DNA of 64,000 bases, taken from Taxillus chinensis. Its lineage: Eukaryota; Streptophyta; Magnoliopsida; Santalales; Loranthaceae. A model generated the notes under the pieces. The model worked only from the letters and a program-made list of their open reading frames with translations. It was not told the DNA's origin and made no database searches. A program made the translations under genes and the position numbers. The stretch is from NCBI GenBank assembly GCA_023512835.1, contig CM042090.1:25335783-25399782 (forward strand), in the 5' to 3' direction. Below are positions 37,581-49,933 of the stretch, piece after piece (positions within the stretch are counted from its first letter, which is position 1; every line of letters starts with the position of its first letter).

Positions 37581-39004
37581 GTCTAGTTTGTGCATGTTAA
37601 CTATAAGTAATTATCTCGTGGTATTGCCCTTGTATTATATATGTATATCATCATGCGTGCATGCATGCATGGAAAATTACTGTTTGTAAGATATGGCATA
37701 TCATGCGAGATGATCGACTAGGGTACGGGTTAGGCTAGCTAGCAGCTACTATATATATAATATATGTATGTTTTATCAGAAGTTTATCGATCGCTTATAT
37801 ATAGTATATATACTTTGGTGGCTGGATCGGTCGAATCCACGTACGTACTTCAGTCGTAGTCGGTGCAATTCTACCGTTGTAGGACATCTGAGTTTCTCAG
37901 GAACAAAATTTCCTAGGTTCAATATTAAACATCGTGTGACAGCTAATTACTTTTGAAACATGACTCATTGACACTACACACAGCCTTAAATATGAGATTA
38001 ATTAATCTAGGTGCATCGTTATATATATATATATATAGATACCCCTCTAATCGTCTCTTGATAATAATAACCAACCAGTTTAAGAAAACCAAAAAAAAAA
38101 AAAAAAAGCTATGGTGGGAGAAGAGTAGAAGTGAGCCTTAAACGTCTCCATCACGAGGGTTCCACGCACCCTTATGTTTTTGGGTGATGTAGTTAGTAGT
38201 TGAGTCATTGCCAACAAATTTGCAAATTAATTTCCCAGCTGCCCTTTCTTTTTTTACGAAAAGTTTTATAAGTAAGTTATTAGTCTTGAGGATGAGAATG
38301 CTTGTAATAAAATAAATAGAAACATAAAAAAGTAAAAAAAAAATTAAAAAGTTATACTACAATAAAGAATGTTATTTTTATCTTTTAATTAATTTTTAAA
38401 AAATCTTTTAAAATTATATTTTACTGAACTGTTTATTTTTACAGTAATTTATATTTTTAATATTACTAAAAACAATTTCTCGTAAAAGCACCGTATTATT
38501 AAACTCAGGAGGTGCATACAGTCCCTTCTTAAACCCTTCTCTAATCATGTCTAGGTCTATCTTATCTATACTCTTTAATTTTATTGTTTGTATATATATA
38601 AAATATAATATATATATAATTATTAATTATTGAATTACTTGTTTAATTGCAACGCCACCCTTCAAGCCAACAACCACGAACTCCATGCTTAGAGAGATTT
38701 GATGGAGGACAAGGTCGAACTCGACGAAGGCGGTGCTTGATAGTGACGAGTGTAAGATAAACAAAGAAGGATGGAGAATAGAAAGACAATAAACACGTTT
38801 TGTGGTGCATAAATCAATTGCAAAAATACACGTATGAGAATTTGTCAAATTATAAATTTAAAAATACTATAATTTTTAAAAGTAGATAATAAGTATATGA
38901 TAAATAAAAATAAAATTATTGTATATATTTTAAACACCTTTTTGTTTTATTCTCATTATAAATCATTGAACAAATTTGTAAATAAAATACATAATCCATG
39001 TGAA
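37581..39004. other. 3' flank of the GDSL gene and AT-rich spacer
   Basis: Holds (AT)n patches and a poly-A run at about 38090-38107. No gene was recognised. Confidence 0.5.
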
Positions 39005-39900
39005 TACCAATTATAGAGCATTGATTGGTATTAGTACATAAATAAAAAATTATATCTTAAAATATAAAATCTCAAAGCAACCAAAAAAAATAAAATAAAA
39101 AGTCCAGCCAACGCCAACTTACTACCACTTTATAGAACCGTACATGAGATTTTCACCTCATACGGCTCCTCATTCAATCAAAGTCATTGAATCCCTTTCC
39201 TTGTTTAAGAATCTCCTCCATTCTTCCATTCCGTCCTGAAGAGTAACTATGACCAATTCAGTCATGTTTTCATGTTCCAATTGAACACTGTTCATTTTTT
39301 CTTATTATTAAAGGAAAATATTTTTCTTTTTACCAAACATATGCGGATCCAATCATGATCTTATAATAAGAACAAAAGATCTTTCTCGATCAATTTCTTT
39401 GCCCCTCATTCTTCGAAATAAAAAAAAATATATTAAGCATATCCTTAGTTGTTTATGTATGAAATTTATGGTTTTATATTGGTGTAAATCTACTCACCTC
39501 AATTTATGATAAAAACAAATTATCTAGTGGTAGCAAATACTTATTTTATTAAAGCATAGAAATCCTTATTTGATTGAAACTTATGTTCGTATTCTTGCAA
39601 GAACGAATGAACTAATAGGATCAGCTATCTAGCTAATTTTCTTAATTAAAAACTATTACTATACAAATTAATTTTTTTGCGAAAAATCTAGTACTAGATA
39701 ATTCATAATAGGTAGAACTGTAGTGTATGGAGAGGACCTTACCATTTTATTATTTAATAAATATTAATAAATAACCATAGAAACGGTTTCAACTAGCTTA
39801 TTCAGATCGATCTTAACGGTGGCGGCACTTGGCAGCATTGGCACCGATGGAGTCGATCTTGGCATCGACAAGGTCGTCAATCTTTGTAAAGGCAGACTCA
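39005..39900. repeat. Duplicated segment, copy A (interrupted)
   Basis: The left part (AATTATAGAGCATTGATTGG, about 39012-39075) and right part (GGCGGCACTTGGCAGCATTG, 39822-39897) match the contiguous stretch at 41510-41745. In copy A the two parts are separated by about 740 bp, including a chloroplast-like insert. On the minus strand the right part could read AFTKIDDLVDAKIDSIGANA and a stop, but I recognise no protein. Confidence 0.65.
39107..39420. other. Chloroplast-derived insertion (NUPT), group II intron end
   Basis: On the minus strand it contains GGAGCCGTATGAGGTGAAAA and CTCATGTACGGTTC, the two halves of a group II intron domain V as found in plastid introns. Neighbouring text (CATATGCGGATCCAATCATG, GATCTTTCTCGATCAATTTC) also looks plastid. 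I could not decide which plastid gene it comes from. It sits inside copy A of the duplicated segment and is absent from copy B. Confidence 0.6.
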
Positions 39901-40868
39901 GGGGCGGCTCTAGAAATTTTTTCCAGGGTGTTCAATAGATTAAATATAAAATTATATTAAGCTAACTAAAAATATAATAATAGTCAATCAAACAAATACA
40001 TTAAACCAAAACCCAAAAGATATTCATGCATTTTAAATTTTTTTTAACCAAAATCCTAATAATTCAAATTTTAATTGAAATTATTAAATAGCATACTACC
40101 AAATTACTAATTATCAAAAGGCAAAATACAAAATGAAATTTAGAAATTATTGAAAAACGAAAGGGAGCAATTGTACCAGAAATTCAGATTGTTTGAAGAG
40201 AAGGGTGGCTGTTGGTGATATGGTCTAATGCCAACTGGAAGTTTAAAATAGATTGTCCAATACCAACTAGCCAACATACATGATACATAGCAGTCCAGAT
40301 CTAGTAGTGCAGACCGGCCAAGGCACGCTGCAGCACGCTTCCATATATGGGAGACGCTGGTGTCTAGGTCTGGTGGAGATGGTTGGTGAGCGGCGAGCTG
40401 CAAGCTGTCACGGCGGAATCGAATGAGCCAACGACTGCTGGCGCTTGGTGGTTTGGACTTTGTAGCGGCGCTCGTCGACGCACGGTGAGCGGCTGCGGTT
40501 AGGCGGATGGAGACTAGGCATCTGCGCCTGTTGCCCTGCGTGTGGATGGTGAGAGGAGCCGAGCGAGGACGAGGACGAGATCACCAGGGTGTGCAACGTC
40601 ACATTTAGGGTGTGAAACACCGTACTTAGGGTGTGCACTTGTTTTTTCCCTTGATAGTTGACTAAAATTTTATTTAGTTTTACGAGACATACCAGAGCAG
40701 CTCCACACATTAGGAAGCCCAGAAATTTTGAATCTTTCACATAATCGACTCTCTGGCTCGATCTCATCTCGTTTTGAGGACCTGGTGAGCCTAACATCCA
40801 CCAGAAGAAAGGGTGGTGTGGAGAACCCACCAGAAGAAGCCCAAAATGGAAATTAAACAAGTGGAAAC
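39899..40868. other. Unassigned insertion next to copy A, possible transposon terminus
   Basis: Starts CAGGGGCGGCTCTAGAAATT, a terminus type seen in plant hAT-like elements. Copy B of the surrounding duplication lacks it. The repeated AGGGTGTG motifs near 40587-40645 and the matching 3' end could not be resolved. Open frames in it were not recognised. Confidence 0.35.
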
Positions 40869-40889
40869 GTGTTTACAGTATGGAGGTTT

Positions 40890-41296
40890 GACGGCCATGG
40901 CCTTCTCAGCCTTGTACTTCTTCTTCACGGTGTCGATTCGGTTTTTGCACTAAACGTCAGTTTTAGGAGCCTTGCCGTGGTCCTCGCGGCTGTTCACGAT
41001 CTCGGACACCTCCTTCCAGTGCTGCTGCTTCAGATTTCCGCGGCTCAACTCCAGGTAGCGCTCGCCCCAGGCGTCGATTAGCATCGCTGTCACGTCCTCG
41101 CTCCAGCAGTCCTCCCAGCCGTTGTCGCCGTCGGTGGACAGAGGCTTCGGGGCGGCAAGGGCAAGCATCAGGGCATTCTCCGCGTTGGCAACCCAGGGGA
41201 AGCTACCGTCACCGTGATCCGGCCGATGGACGGTGGCGATGACGAGGCCGGAGATGTTGTCGCCGGTGACAGCTGCGAGTCGTCGTCGTCATCCAT
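40890..41296 (-). pseudogene. Trihelix (ASIL-type) transcription factor, broken
   Basis: The minus strand starts at ATG 41296 with [20 protein letters not shown] and GRITVTVAS, the usual acidic/serine start of ASIL-type trihelix proteins. It then runs into a stop (PTRRMP*). A change of frame recovers [20 protein letters not shown] and the Myb/SANT-like DNA-binding core [47 protein letters not shown] at 40952-40950 replaces the glutamine normally found in TD-x-Q-CKNR, and CKNRIDTVKKKYKAEKAMAV follows. Homology is then lost, so the rest of the trihelix and the C-terminal coiled coil are missing. One frameshift, one nonsense codon and a 3' truncation make it a pseudogene. Confidence 0.8.
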
Positions 41297-41504
41297 GGCC
41301 AAGGTGTTATCCAGCGCCGCCGTCGATAGATTTGCACTCTGGTCCAGGAGAACTTAGATTTGATGGAGCAGGTTGTGAGACGCGAGAGAAGGGCTGGCGC
41401 GTGGTTCGATTTGTTATTTTAATTTTTATTTATTTTATAATAGTAAAACGATATCGTTTTTGTGAACCGTAATACTACCGTATATAAATCTATCGTTGAG
41501 GATT

Positions 41505-41745
41505 CGGACTCCAATTATAGAGCATTGATATTACGTACATAAATAAAAGAGTCTATCTTAAAATATGAAATCGGGAAACTTCCAAATCAATATATATAAG
41601 TAAGTAAATAAAATAGAAAAAAATGTCCCAACTAGCTTATTCCTAACAACGAGATCGATTTTAACGGAGGCGGCACTTGGCAGCATTGGCACCAATGGAG
41701 TCGATCTTGGCATTGACAAGGTCGTCAATCTTTGTAGAGGCAGTG
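41505..41745. repeat. Duplicated segment, copy B
   Basis: Uninterrupted version of copy A (39005-39900): ATTATAGAGCATTGATATTA followed after a short spacer by GGCGGCACTTGGCAGCATTG. The copies flank the broken trihelix gene. Confidence 0.65.
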
Positions 41746-41934
41746 GTTGATAACGGAGGCACCAATGGAATCGATCTTGGCAGCGGCAATGGCAACGTGT
41801 TGATATGCATAACATGCGTAAAGAAAGTTGTACATTCATAAACTATATTCCTGTATACATTCATATTCATAACGGCGCCAGTATATTCCAGTATATATTA
41901 TACGGGATTAGGATGAAAAAAACGTACTAGTTGT

Positions 41935-42750
41935 TGGATGGATGTCACGATCACGGATCGTCGAATCGCAAAGCTGATAGGCAATTAGCCACAGCTTAGT
42001 GTCACGGGGTCAGGTTTCCTGCGCCTCTCAACCCATTACGGCACTTAGCTTCTTTATCTACGGTCCGCTAAGTTTAGCCTTTGAGGGTTGAAGCGCACGT
42101 AGACTGGTTTCGCCCTGCCACTGGGCTCATCAGGAGAACGGCTCCAGTTCCCGACCAGTTTGTGTAAGGATGGCCAAATCCCTTCTTCAACGTCAAGTCT
42201 TCGACTAGCGGCGTGCTCCCCGCATTCAACCGGGTCGGCACGTCTGAACTCCGAAGGGGTTCCATCCGTTTTCCTCCACGAACTGCCTGGAACCTTCCGC
42301 TACGCACCATCTATGCTTTCAACTAACCCCTCTCCTTTACGTAGCACGAATACATTCCTGAATCGTGCCACTAAGAAACGTCCCGCTAGCACCACGTTGC
42401 TCGGGTCATGACATTTCCTATGTTGGAGCGTAGATAGGGCAAATGGCAAATCAAAATCGTTGAGAGCAAGCTCTCTTCACATGTCACTTACGGCCAAGGC
42501 TGCGTGTCTACGTAGGTGGAGGCACTAACGCACTGGTTACTGATAAATGCAAGAGCACTCATACTCCGGGGAATGCTTCCGGTGAAAAGCCTACTTGTGA
42601 GGGTGAAGAGCCCAGTGCCTTATTGGGGTACCGAGTATTAGATCCCGTCGGAATCCGTACGAGATAAAACTGGCATCCACTAACACTACTTAGGCTACAG
42701 AAACTTGTCCCTTATGAGCATAGACCCACCCTACCTGACGTCAGGAGTTG
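41935..42750. other. Probable mitochondrial DNA insertion (NUMT)
   Basis: About 800 bp of balanced base composition with an abrupt change from the AT-rich flanks. The texture (minus-strand phrases such as GGGCGAAACCAGTCTACGTG, GGTTGAATGCGGGGAGCACG) is like plant mitochondrial group II intron or spacer DNA. I could not identify a mitochondrial gene or intron number and saw no intact long open frame. A nuclear origin is possible. Confidence 0.45.
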
Positions 42751-43072
42751 ACGGAGTATACATTTATAATTTTAAAAAATAATACTCTATATTCATTTAT
42801 TTATGGTATTATAATCACAAATACACTCTTATTTTTATTTTTTTATCTTCAATGTTAATTCTATTTCTACCTACTTAATTCCCCTACCAGCATTCTACCA
42901 AAACTATTGAACAGTATAATTTAAATCGAAGGGACGGAAGGAAGGTGTTTGGGCCCTTCAGCTCCTGCCTCCTCAGTCACCTTCGTCGTTTTCGTCCTCG
43001 TCTCTTCTTCACAGGTCTCTGCAACAACAACAACAAAATCAAATAATTAACCTCACCCAAGCAGCATCGGGG

Positions 43073-46000
43073 ATGGACGTGCTGTTCAGCTCCATCGACG
43101 TCCGAGACCTCCTGCCCTCCCACGACCTCGACGCCTCCTCCCCACTCTCCGCCCCCGATCTCCGCCTCCTCATCAACCGCCTCCAAGTCCGCTCCCTCCA
43201 CATCAAGTCCCAAGTACGCCACTACCTCCTCTCCCACCACCGCGACTTCCAACACATCTTCGCCACCGCCGCCGCCTCCGCCTCCGCCTCCGCCGACCTC
43301 TCCCGCTCCGTCGCCCACCTGCTCCGCCTCCTCTCCGACCACCCCGTTGACCTCCAGATCCGAGACACCGTCCGCGCCATCGCCGATTCCACCAGGCAAG
43401 CCCGGGAGAACCGCGACCTCCTCAGTCTCGTCCGCGCCATCGCCGATTCGAGCCGCCGCTTGAAGGCAGCCAGGGAGGACCTCAGCGCGGGTCGGCTCGT
43501 GAGCGCCGCGGAGAAGGTGAGGGATTTGAAGGCCGCGGTTAGGGCTTCTGAGGCGGCCGAAGATGGGGAGCCCGTGGTTTACGGTCTGCTCCGGAAGGAG
43601 TGGCTGGACCTCTTCGAGGAGGTGAGGCTGTTTGGTTGTCTAGAATGTGAAGAAAAATAGTTCCCAACCCTTCCATTACATTCACGCAACGGGCAATTTA
43701 TCGCTAGTGATAGATAGAATTCATTTGGGCAACTTGCGTTGCGATCGAGTTAGTGTTGATTTTTATTATTTGCGTAATCGTTTTTTTTTTTAGAGGAATT
43801 GGGTTTGGGTTTGTAGATTCAAGAAGTACTTGTGAGGTCCATGGAGAAGTCGGTGTTGTTCGACATGGAACATAATAGAGTTCGCGTCCTGTATAAATTG
43901 AGTGTGAATGCATCTGATGAAATTGAGCTGCGCACAGTCTTGGAGGCAATGGGTGTCGTTGGCGTTCTCGATTATGGGCTTGCCAAAGTAGCCGATATGT
44001 TGATCAAGTACGTTGTTATTCCTGCGGTTAATTCCTGCACTTCTCCAGTCTCATTTGCGGAAGGATCACATCAAGACTCAGGGGGGCAGATTACCCAGAT
44101 GACTTTGAATATAGTTGAATCTTCTGATCACAAGGTTGGTCTTTGCTAGAAATATCTAGGATTCCCTATCAGTATTATGATACTGCGAAATTGGTTATTG
44201 ATTCATTCCCCCTACTTAATGAATTGTTGTATGTCTTGCATCCAAAATGCCCATACAATCATCTATGCTCCACGTACTCTGTGGCTGGCATTTAAAATTT
44301 AAAATTTGTGTTGGAATTTGCTTATCCTGACATTTGCGCTATACTTTCATGCAGATTGGAGACATGGATGTTGAGGCTATCTATTCAAAGATCATTTGCA
44401 TTGTTTCGTTTATTTACAAATATATATGCCTAGAAAATGTTTCTTGGTTGCAAACCTTTGGAAGATTGGCATGGCCGAGAATATCGGAGCTGATAATTTC
44501 AAAGTTCCTTTCCAAGGTTTTGTTTTCATTATTATTTATACAATCTGATAACAAATTTTCCTTTTGCAGTTATTTATAGATTGTGGGCGTTGAATGCCTT
44601 CTGTTTAAAAGTATTCTCATTAGATTTTTGATCTATAGGGTTCTCTTTCTTGAAATCTACAGTGAATTTCTTTGCACGCTTATTTTACAGCTGCTGATTT
44701 TTTTCAGGTTGTTCCTAATGATGCTTCCAAACTTGTTGATTTTCAGAAGATTGTAAATCAAACTTCTGAATTTGAGTCAGTTTTGAAGAAAATGATGTTC
44801 ATTTCTGCATCAGATAACAAAGATGATTGGCTTAGCAATTTTGCTGAAAATGTTGAGGTTCACTTTGCATCTAGGAAAAAGATTGAGACCCTGGCAAAAG
44901 CAAGAAACCTGCTTCTACGAAGTGACTTTGCCCTACCTCAGGTGAGTTTATATTTTGGAAAAATGCCTTGTATTTGTAGTTGTTGAAACTTTAGGAGTTT
45001 CTGATTGTTGAATATTCGACAGGAGTATTTGAGTACAGGCCCTAAGTTGACAAATTCTAGAATGCCTGGTGTCACTTCTGATCATGTAGCTGAGTTACTT
45101 TTTTCATCAGAGAGGTTTGTGGTCTCTGAAGCAGTTTTAAAGCTAATGGAACTTGTGCATCAAACACTTCAGGCAGGCAGTTATACTCTTGCTCTGCATT
45201 ATTGAAAATTGTATAAAGATGATTTCTCATTTGTCCAATGAAGGTGCACATTATGTGATTTATTGGCCATGTAAGTTTTTATACCATGGTTTGCTGCTTG
45301 TGATCGTGGAAGTCAATACCCTATAGTCCATACTGACCTAGTGTAATATGACTTGGTTGATCATAGTGTTGCTCTGTATTGAGTGAACAGAAAGCATAAA
45401 AGAACTATTATCATTTGTTTGATTGAATCATCAATAGAAATTTCAAGATTTGAGAAAGGGTTTCCCCACCCAAAAAGTTTTAAATCTGTTGCTGTTCTGC
45501 ATATGCTGATCACGGATACTTCATGCTTGACAATGATGTCTGTGTTACTGCTCATATGAGTTAGCAGTATATGTCCAATAGATTGTCGTGAGGATGGTTC
45601 AAAATTCAATTGATTCTCGAAGGGCTTCCACTTTTAATATCTTATGAAATGAATCATTCTAAGGCATTAAGAAGGCGAGCTTTGTTTTTATTTTTTCAAG
45701 AAACTATAGTTGTTAAAGCCAGGTGCTATTTCTTTGGGTGTGAAAGCATCCCCCATGCCCGCATCCATTTTTCTTTTCAGTTTTTTCTGTTAACATTTCA
45801 CCCATTTTATACATGCAGGATGCTTGCTTATCTACTGCAAGAGTGGCTTTGGAATTTTACCAGGCTGCTAGGGATGCAATCCTTTTGTATGAAGCTGTTA
45901 TTCCTGTCAAGGTTAGTGCAACAATATTACTTTTTTTAAACATGGCTCCATCTGTGAAACCGCTTATGCTATTACAAATGGGACTGCAATTTACTGTATG

Positions 46001-48110
46001 ATGTTGAGCTGATCGAATATTTTGTCCCAAATTAATCACTAGACCTTTTGTGATGACAACTAATTGATGGTTTGCTTTTCATGCTAGCTATTAAAATGTA
46101 GTACAAAAAGACATATCAGGTTGGTTGTAATCGCATCCTGATTATATTGATAGCTGTTTCTTTTGACTCGTGCAGCTAGAAAGCCAGCTTGATGGCATCA
46201 ATCATGTTGCTGCTCTACTGCACAATGACTGCCTTTATCTATCACAGGAGATTCTTGGTCTTGCATTTCAGGTTTGTAAATGCGGCTGTTACATACTACT
46301 GAAATCATCTCTCTCACATACACATACAGACATGAGATGGAATAGTGGTGGCACAATTCTTTAGGTGATTGTGCTTAGATCTAAATACTATTTCACAATT
46401 GCCAATTTGTGGACATTCTTTAAAAAAATCACTGTGGTTTATTGATTAAACATGTTAATAGTTAGGATTTCAACACATCAATTTGTCTTAACGTTTTATA
46501 AGATAATAGAAACAGCATATCCAACTCAACCAACCAAAATTCAATAGTTGATATGGTTTCTAATTAGAATTCACAGCAGTAATGACTTATTGAGCAACTA
46601 CAAATTTGTATCTTATGTGGTGCATTTTGACTTTGCCACTTTGGTAAATCCTCTCCTTCAACGTTCTTTAGTAAAACTTAAATCCTATATGCATTTATTT
46701 TATGCTGCACGTGCTTGTCCTCTCATATTGGTGATTCTAAAGAGTTCAAATTTTGATATTTTGAATCTTCTTATTGCCTGTTTTGTTTTTTATTACTTCA
46801 TGCAATCTATTGTTTCAGTACCGATCCAACTTCCCTGGTTCCATTAAGGAGCATACTGTTTTTGTTGATATGGCTCCAAGATTCCAACTAATGGCCAAAG
46901 AAGTACTTCAGAAACAAATTCAAGTCATCATTCACAATTTGAAAGAGGTGCATTGTTTAAAGTATCTCATTAATTTAGTTTTGCATTTTCCTGAATGTTT
47001 TATTTTAGTCTGTCTAAATGAATTTATATTTATATATATGTATTTTTTTATTTTTGAAAATCTTTTAAAATTTCAGGCAATTAATGGAGCAGATGGATTT
47101 CAGAATACTCATGTGATGCAGCAGTATGAATCTGCAAAGTTCAGCATAGATCAGGTGGGATGTTGCGTTGGCTCTTTACCCGAATTCGTTTTAACTGTTC
47201 ATCTTCTGTGAAATGAGAGTTAATGTTTCTCTGTCAGGTTGTTTTCATTCTTGAGAAAGTACGAATTATATGGGAGCCCCTTTTACTTCATAAGACATAC
47301 AAGAAAAGCATGTGTATGATCCTGGAATCAATTTTTGCTAGAATGACAGCAGACATACTCCTTTTGGATGACATGGCCGCAGAAGAGACACTGCAGGTAC
47401 AGTGTCTAAATTTTCGTTATAATCTTATTGATTTTGAATGCTTGCATACTGAAATATATCTTACCCATTATATCTTCTATTTTTCTTATGCTCCAGCTCC
47501 AGAGGTTGATTCAATTGATGCTGGAGAGCCTGTCTTCTATATTGGACTCCCTGATTGGTGTTAACCAACAAAGCAAATCCCAAGAGGGTTTTACTTCTCC
47601 TGAGCTTCCAGTTGACCTAATTCCTTCCTTGCGCAAAGTCAGAAAATTGGCAGGCATGTTTTCTCTTATGCTAGATTTTTCGTATATTGTGTAGTGGGTT
47701 ATCAATAATTCCTAACTAAATCTAGTGATCTTTTTTTCTTTTAAAATTATTAGATTTATTAGACATGCCGTTGAGGTCCATTACAACAGCCTGGGAAAAT
47801 GGAGAACTTTTTAGTTGTGGTTTCACTTTGTCAGAGGTATGTGTAATTCCATGCATCGTGTTGAAATTAATTTGGTGCATTTTCTTCTTGGATAATTGAG
47901 ATATTTCTTCAATATTGGACTCCCTGATTGGTATTAAATATGGATAATTGAGATATTTGATAAAAATCCTTCTTGTTTTACCTTTTGGGTTTTGGGTAGG
48001 TGATTGACTTATGAATGTCTGTGTAGGTGGAAGATTTCATCAAATCCATATTTACTGAGTCACCACTTCGGAAAGAATGCTTATGGAAGATAAGGAGTGT
48101 CGGGTTTTAG
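43073..48110 (+). CDS. MIP1: ZW10 homologue, MAG2-interacting protein 1 (MIP1)
   Basis: Thirteen exons join in frame to 763 aa: 43073-43621, 43817-44134, 44355-44516, 44708-44941, 45023-45172, 45819-45911, 46176-46271, 46819-46947, 47077-47154, 47238-47396, 47497-47653, 47754-47836 and 48027-48110. The family is recognised from SSIDVRDLLPSHDLDASSPL, SAPDLRLLINRLQVRSLHIK, WPRISELIISKFLSKVVPND, VEVHFASRKKIETLAKARNL, LLHNDCLYLSQEILGLAF and SITTAWENGELFSCGF. In plants ZW10/MIP1 joins MAG2, MIP2 and MIP3 in the NRZ/Dsl1-type complex that tethers Golgi-derived vesicles at the ER. Length agrees with the Arabidopsis protein (about 740 aa). Exon 1 is very GC-rich. Introns 5 and 11 begin with GC instead of GT. 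No disabling change is present. Confidence 0.93.
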
Positions 48111-49460
48111 AATATCTTCACCGGTAGAAGGTGTCTATTAGACATTTTGTACGCTCCCAACGAAGTACTCAAATATCTTGATTTTATTCTATTAGACACG
48201 CGCACAAGGTTATTTTTATTTTTTTAAATATTAAAATTAATTTTATTTTTAATTTATCAAATATATATTATTTGCTTATGTACTTTTAAAATTATAATTT
48301 ATTTATTTTTATAATTTTTTTAGTACCGCTAAGAATATAATTTTTTTAAAAATATAACATCATATTATGATTTGACAAAATTAAAAAATATTGAAATATT
48401 AATATGTATCATTTTGTATGGTAATGGCCGGAGTGATGATAAATTGAGGAGGCAAAAGGGTTCTGGAGAGGCAAAATGCCTCTTAGAAGCGTCTTGTGCA
48501 TTAAATCATCATTATCTATCATAGTCAAACCAAGTTTTGGGTGTAGGATGCACTTTGGACCGACCCCTAATTTGTACGATTTATTCTTCATTTACTTGGA
48601 AAATTTTTATGTAGTTATAAGCCCGATAGGCCGATACACTACGTTGAAAGTCCAAATCAACGTTATGTGATTTTGGTGATTTTTATTTCATTGAAAATTG
48701 GCGATTTTTATAGTGATGTCAGTTTGGTGCATTCATTGAAAAGTCCAATTCCACGAGATAACGAAGCAACATAAAAAAGGTACTAAACATATCCAAATAT
48801 TATATAAGGTATAAGGTAGTTCGGAAAAATTTTATCTACTATTTAACATTAGCCTTCATTCTTGCACGGAAAAGTTATGTATACTGACTAAAACTTTTAT
48901 TTATCAATAAATCATCATTGACCTTTATAATTGTTTTTAATAAATACCACTGTTAACTTAATAAATAAAAAATTAACTGTTTCATACGTTACGGGTCCAT
49001 ACTGTTTTCACATGTTATTTTTAAAATTATATTAGTATAGTTATTTAACTTTAAAACATATTCTCAGTAAGTTATAAACTTTGTCAAAAAAAAATCAATG
49101 GTTACTAAACTTTTTAATTGAAATTAAAAAGTCTATAAACATAAACTTATTGAAAATCCCAAAAACAAATCTTGCAATAGTTTTTAAATAAAAAATTGTA
49201 AATTGTAAATTTAATATTAATGTTTGGTTATTTTCAAGAGTTTTTTTAAAATTAAGGTAATATAAAATATTCAAGATCAATATTAATTTGAATTAGTATT
49301 TAAAATTTATTTTTTTAAATAAATAAATTTTATTTGATCTTAAATAAATAAATTTCAATTTTATTTTCATTTTTACAAGTTATCAAATTTATAATTATTA
49401 ATAAATAATCACTAAGCGTTGTAAAATATTCTTCGGATTCTCGCAAAATATTCTTAAGCA
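48111..49460. other. AT-rich spacer
   Basis: 3' flank of the ZW10 gene, then strongly AT-rich sequence with no recognised gene or element. Confidence 0.55.
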
Positions 49461-49580
49461 TTAAGCATCACACCCACTGGCGCACTGCGTCTAGGGCCAG
49501 CTTTGCCTTTTTGCAGGGTAAAGCGACTGCTTGAGGCCTCTAATTTAATTTGGAGGGCCTCCGAGCAGCAGTTTGATCTT

Positions 49581-49933
49581 TGTTAGAGTCCCACATTGGA
49601 GAAAGTAATCAACTAAATAGAGCTTGATATAGATCCAAGGATATCCTTTTCTACAGCCAATTGATTTTAGGATATTGACCATTGGATTCTAATATGACAT
49701 CAAAGCAAATTGTGTTTCCACTCACGATGTTCATTCCATGAGGAGTCTGATCCTAATGTTCCGCCTTACCCACGATTTCCGGCCGTGTATATTATTCACG
49801 TTACCACGTGAGAGGGGTGTGTTTGATTCTTACATTGGAGAAAGTAACCAACTAAATATAGCTTGATATAGATTTAAGGGTAGTCTTTCTTACGGTCAAT
49901 TGGTTTTAGGATGTTGACTCTTGAATTCTAATA
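49581..49933 (+). mobile_element. TRIM (terminal-repeat retrotransposon in miniature)
   Basis: Two 114-bp direct repeats (49581-49694 starting TGTTAGAGTCCCACATTGG; 49820-49933 starting TGTTTGATTCTTACATTGG) end alike in TTCTAATA. Directly after the first lies TGACATCAAAGC, a decayed tRNA-Met primer binding site (family form TGGTATCAGAGC). Directly before the second lies the purine tract GAGAGGGGTG. Units 2 and 3 have GATCTTCTTCATT at the insertion point, so the flanks ATCTT and ATTTT are a 5-bp target duplication with one later change. It encodes nothing. Confidence 0.85.

Noticed and set aside
42001..42720. Nuclear ribosomal RNA gene fragment
   Set aside because: The balanced base composition suggested it, but no conserved 18S, 5.8S or 26S landmark was found; mitochondrial origin fits better.
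42977..43399. Minus-strand glycine/valine-rich open frame over the start of the ZW10 gene
   Set aside because: It is the antisense shadow of the GC-rich ZW10 exon 1, whose sense frame has clear family similarity.
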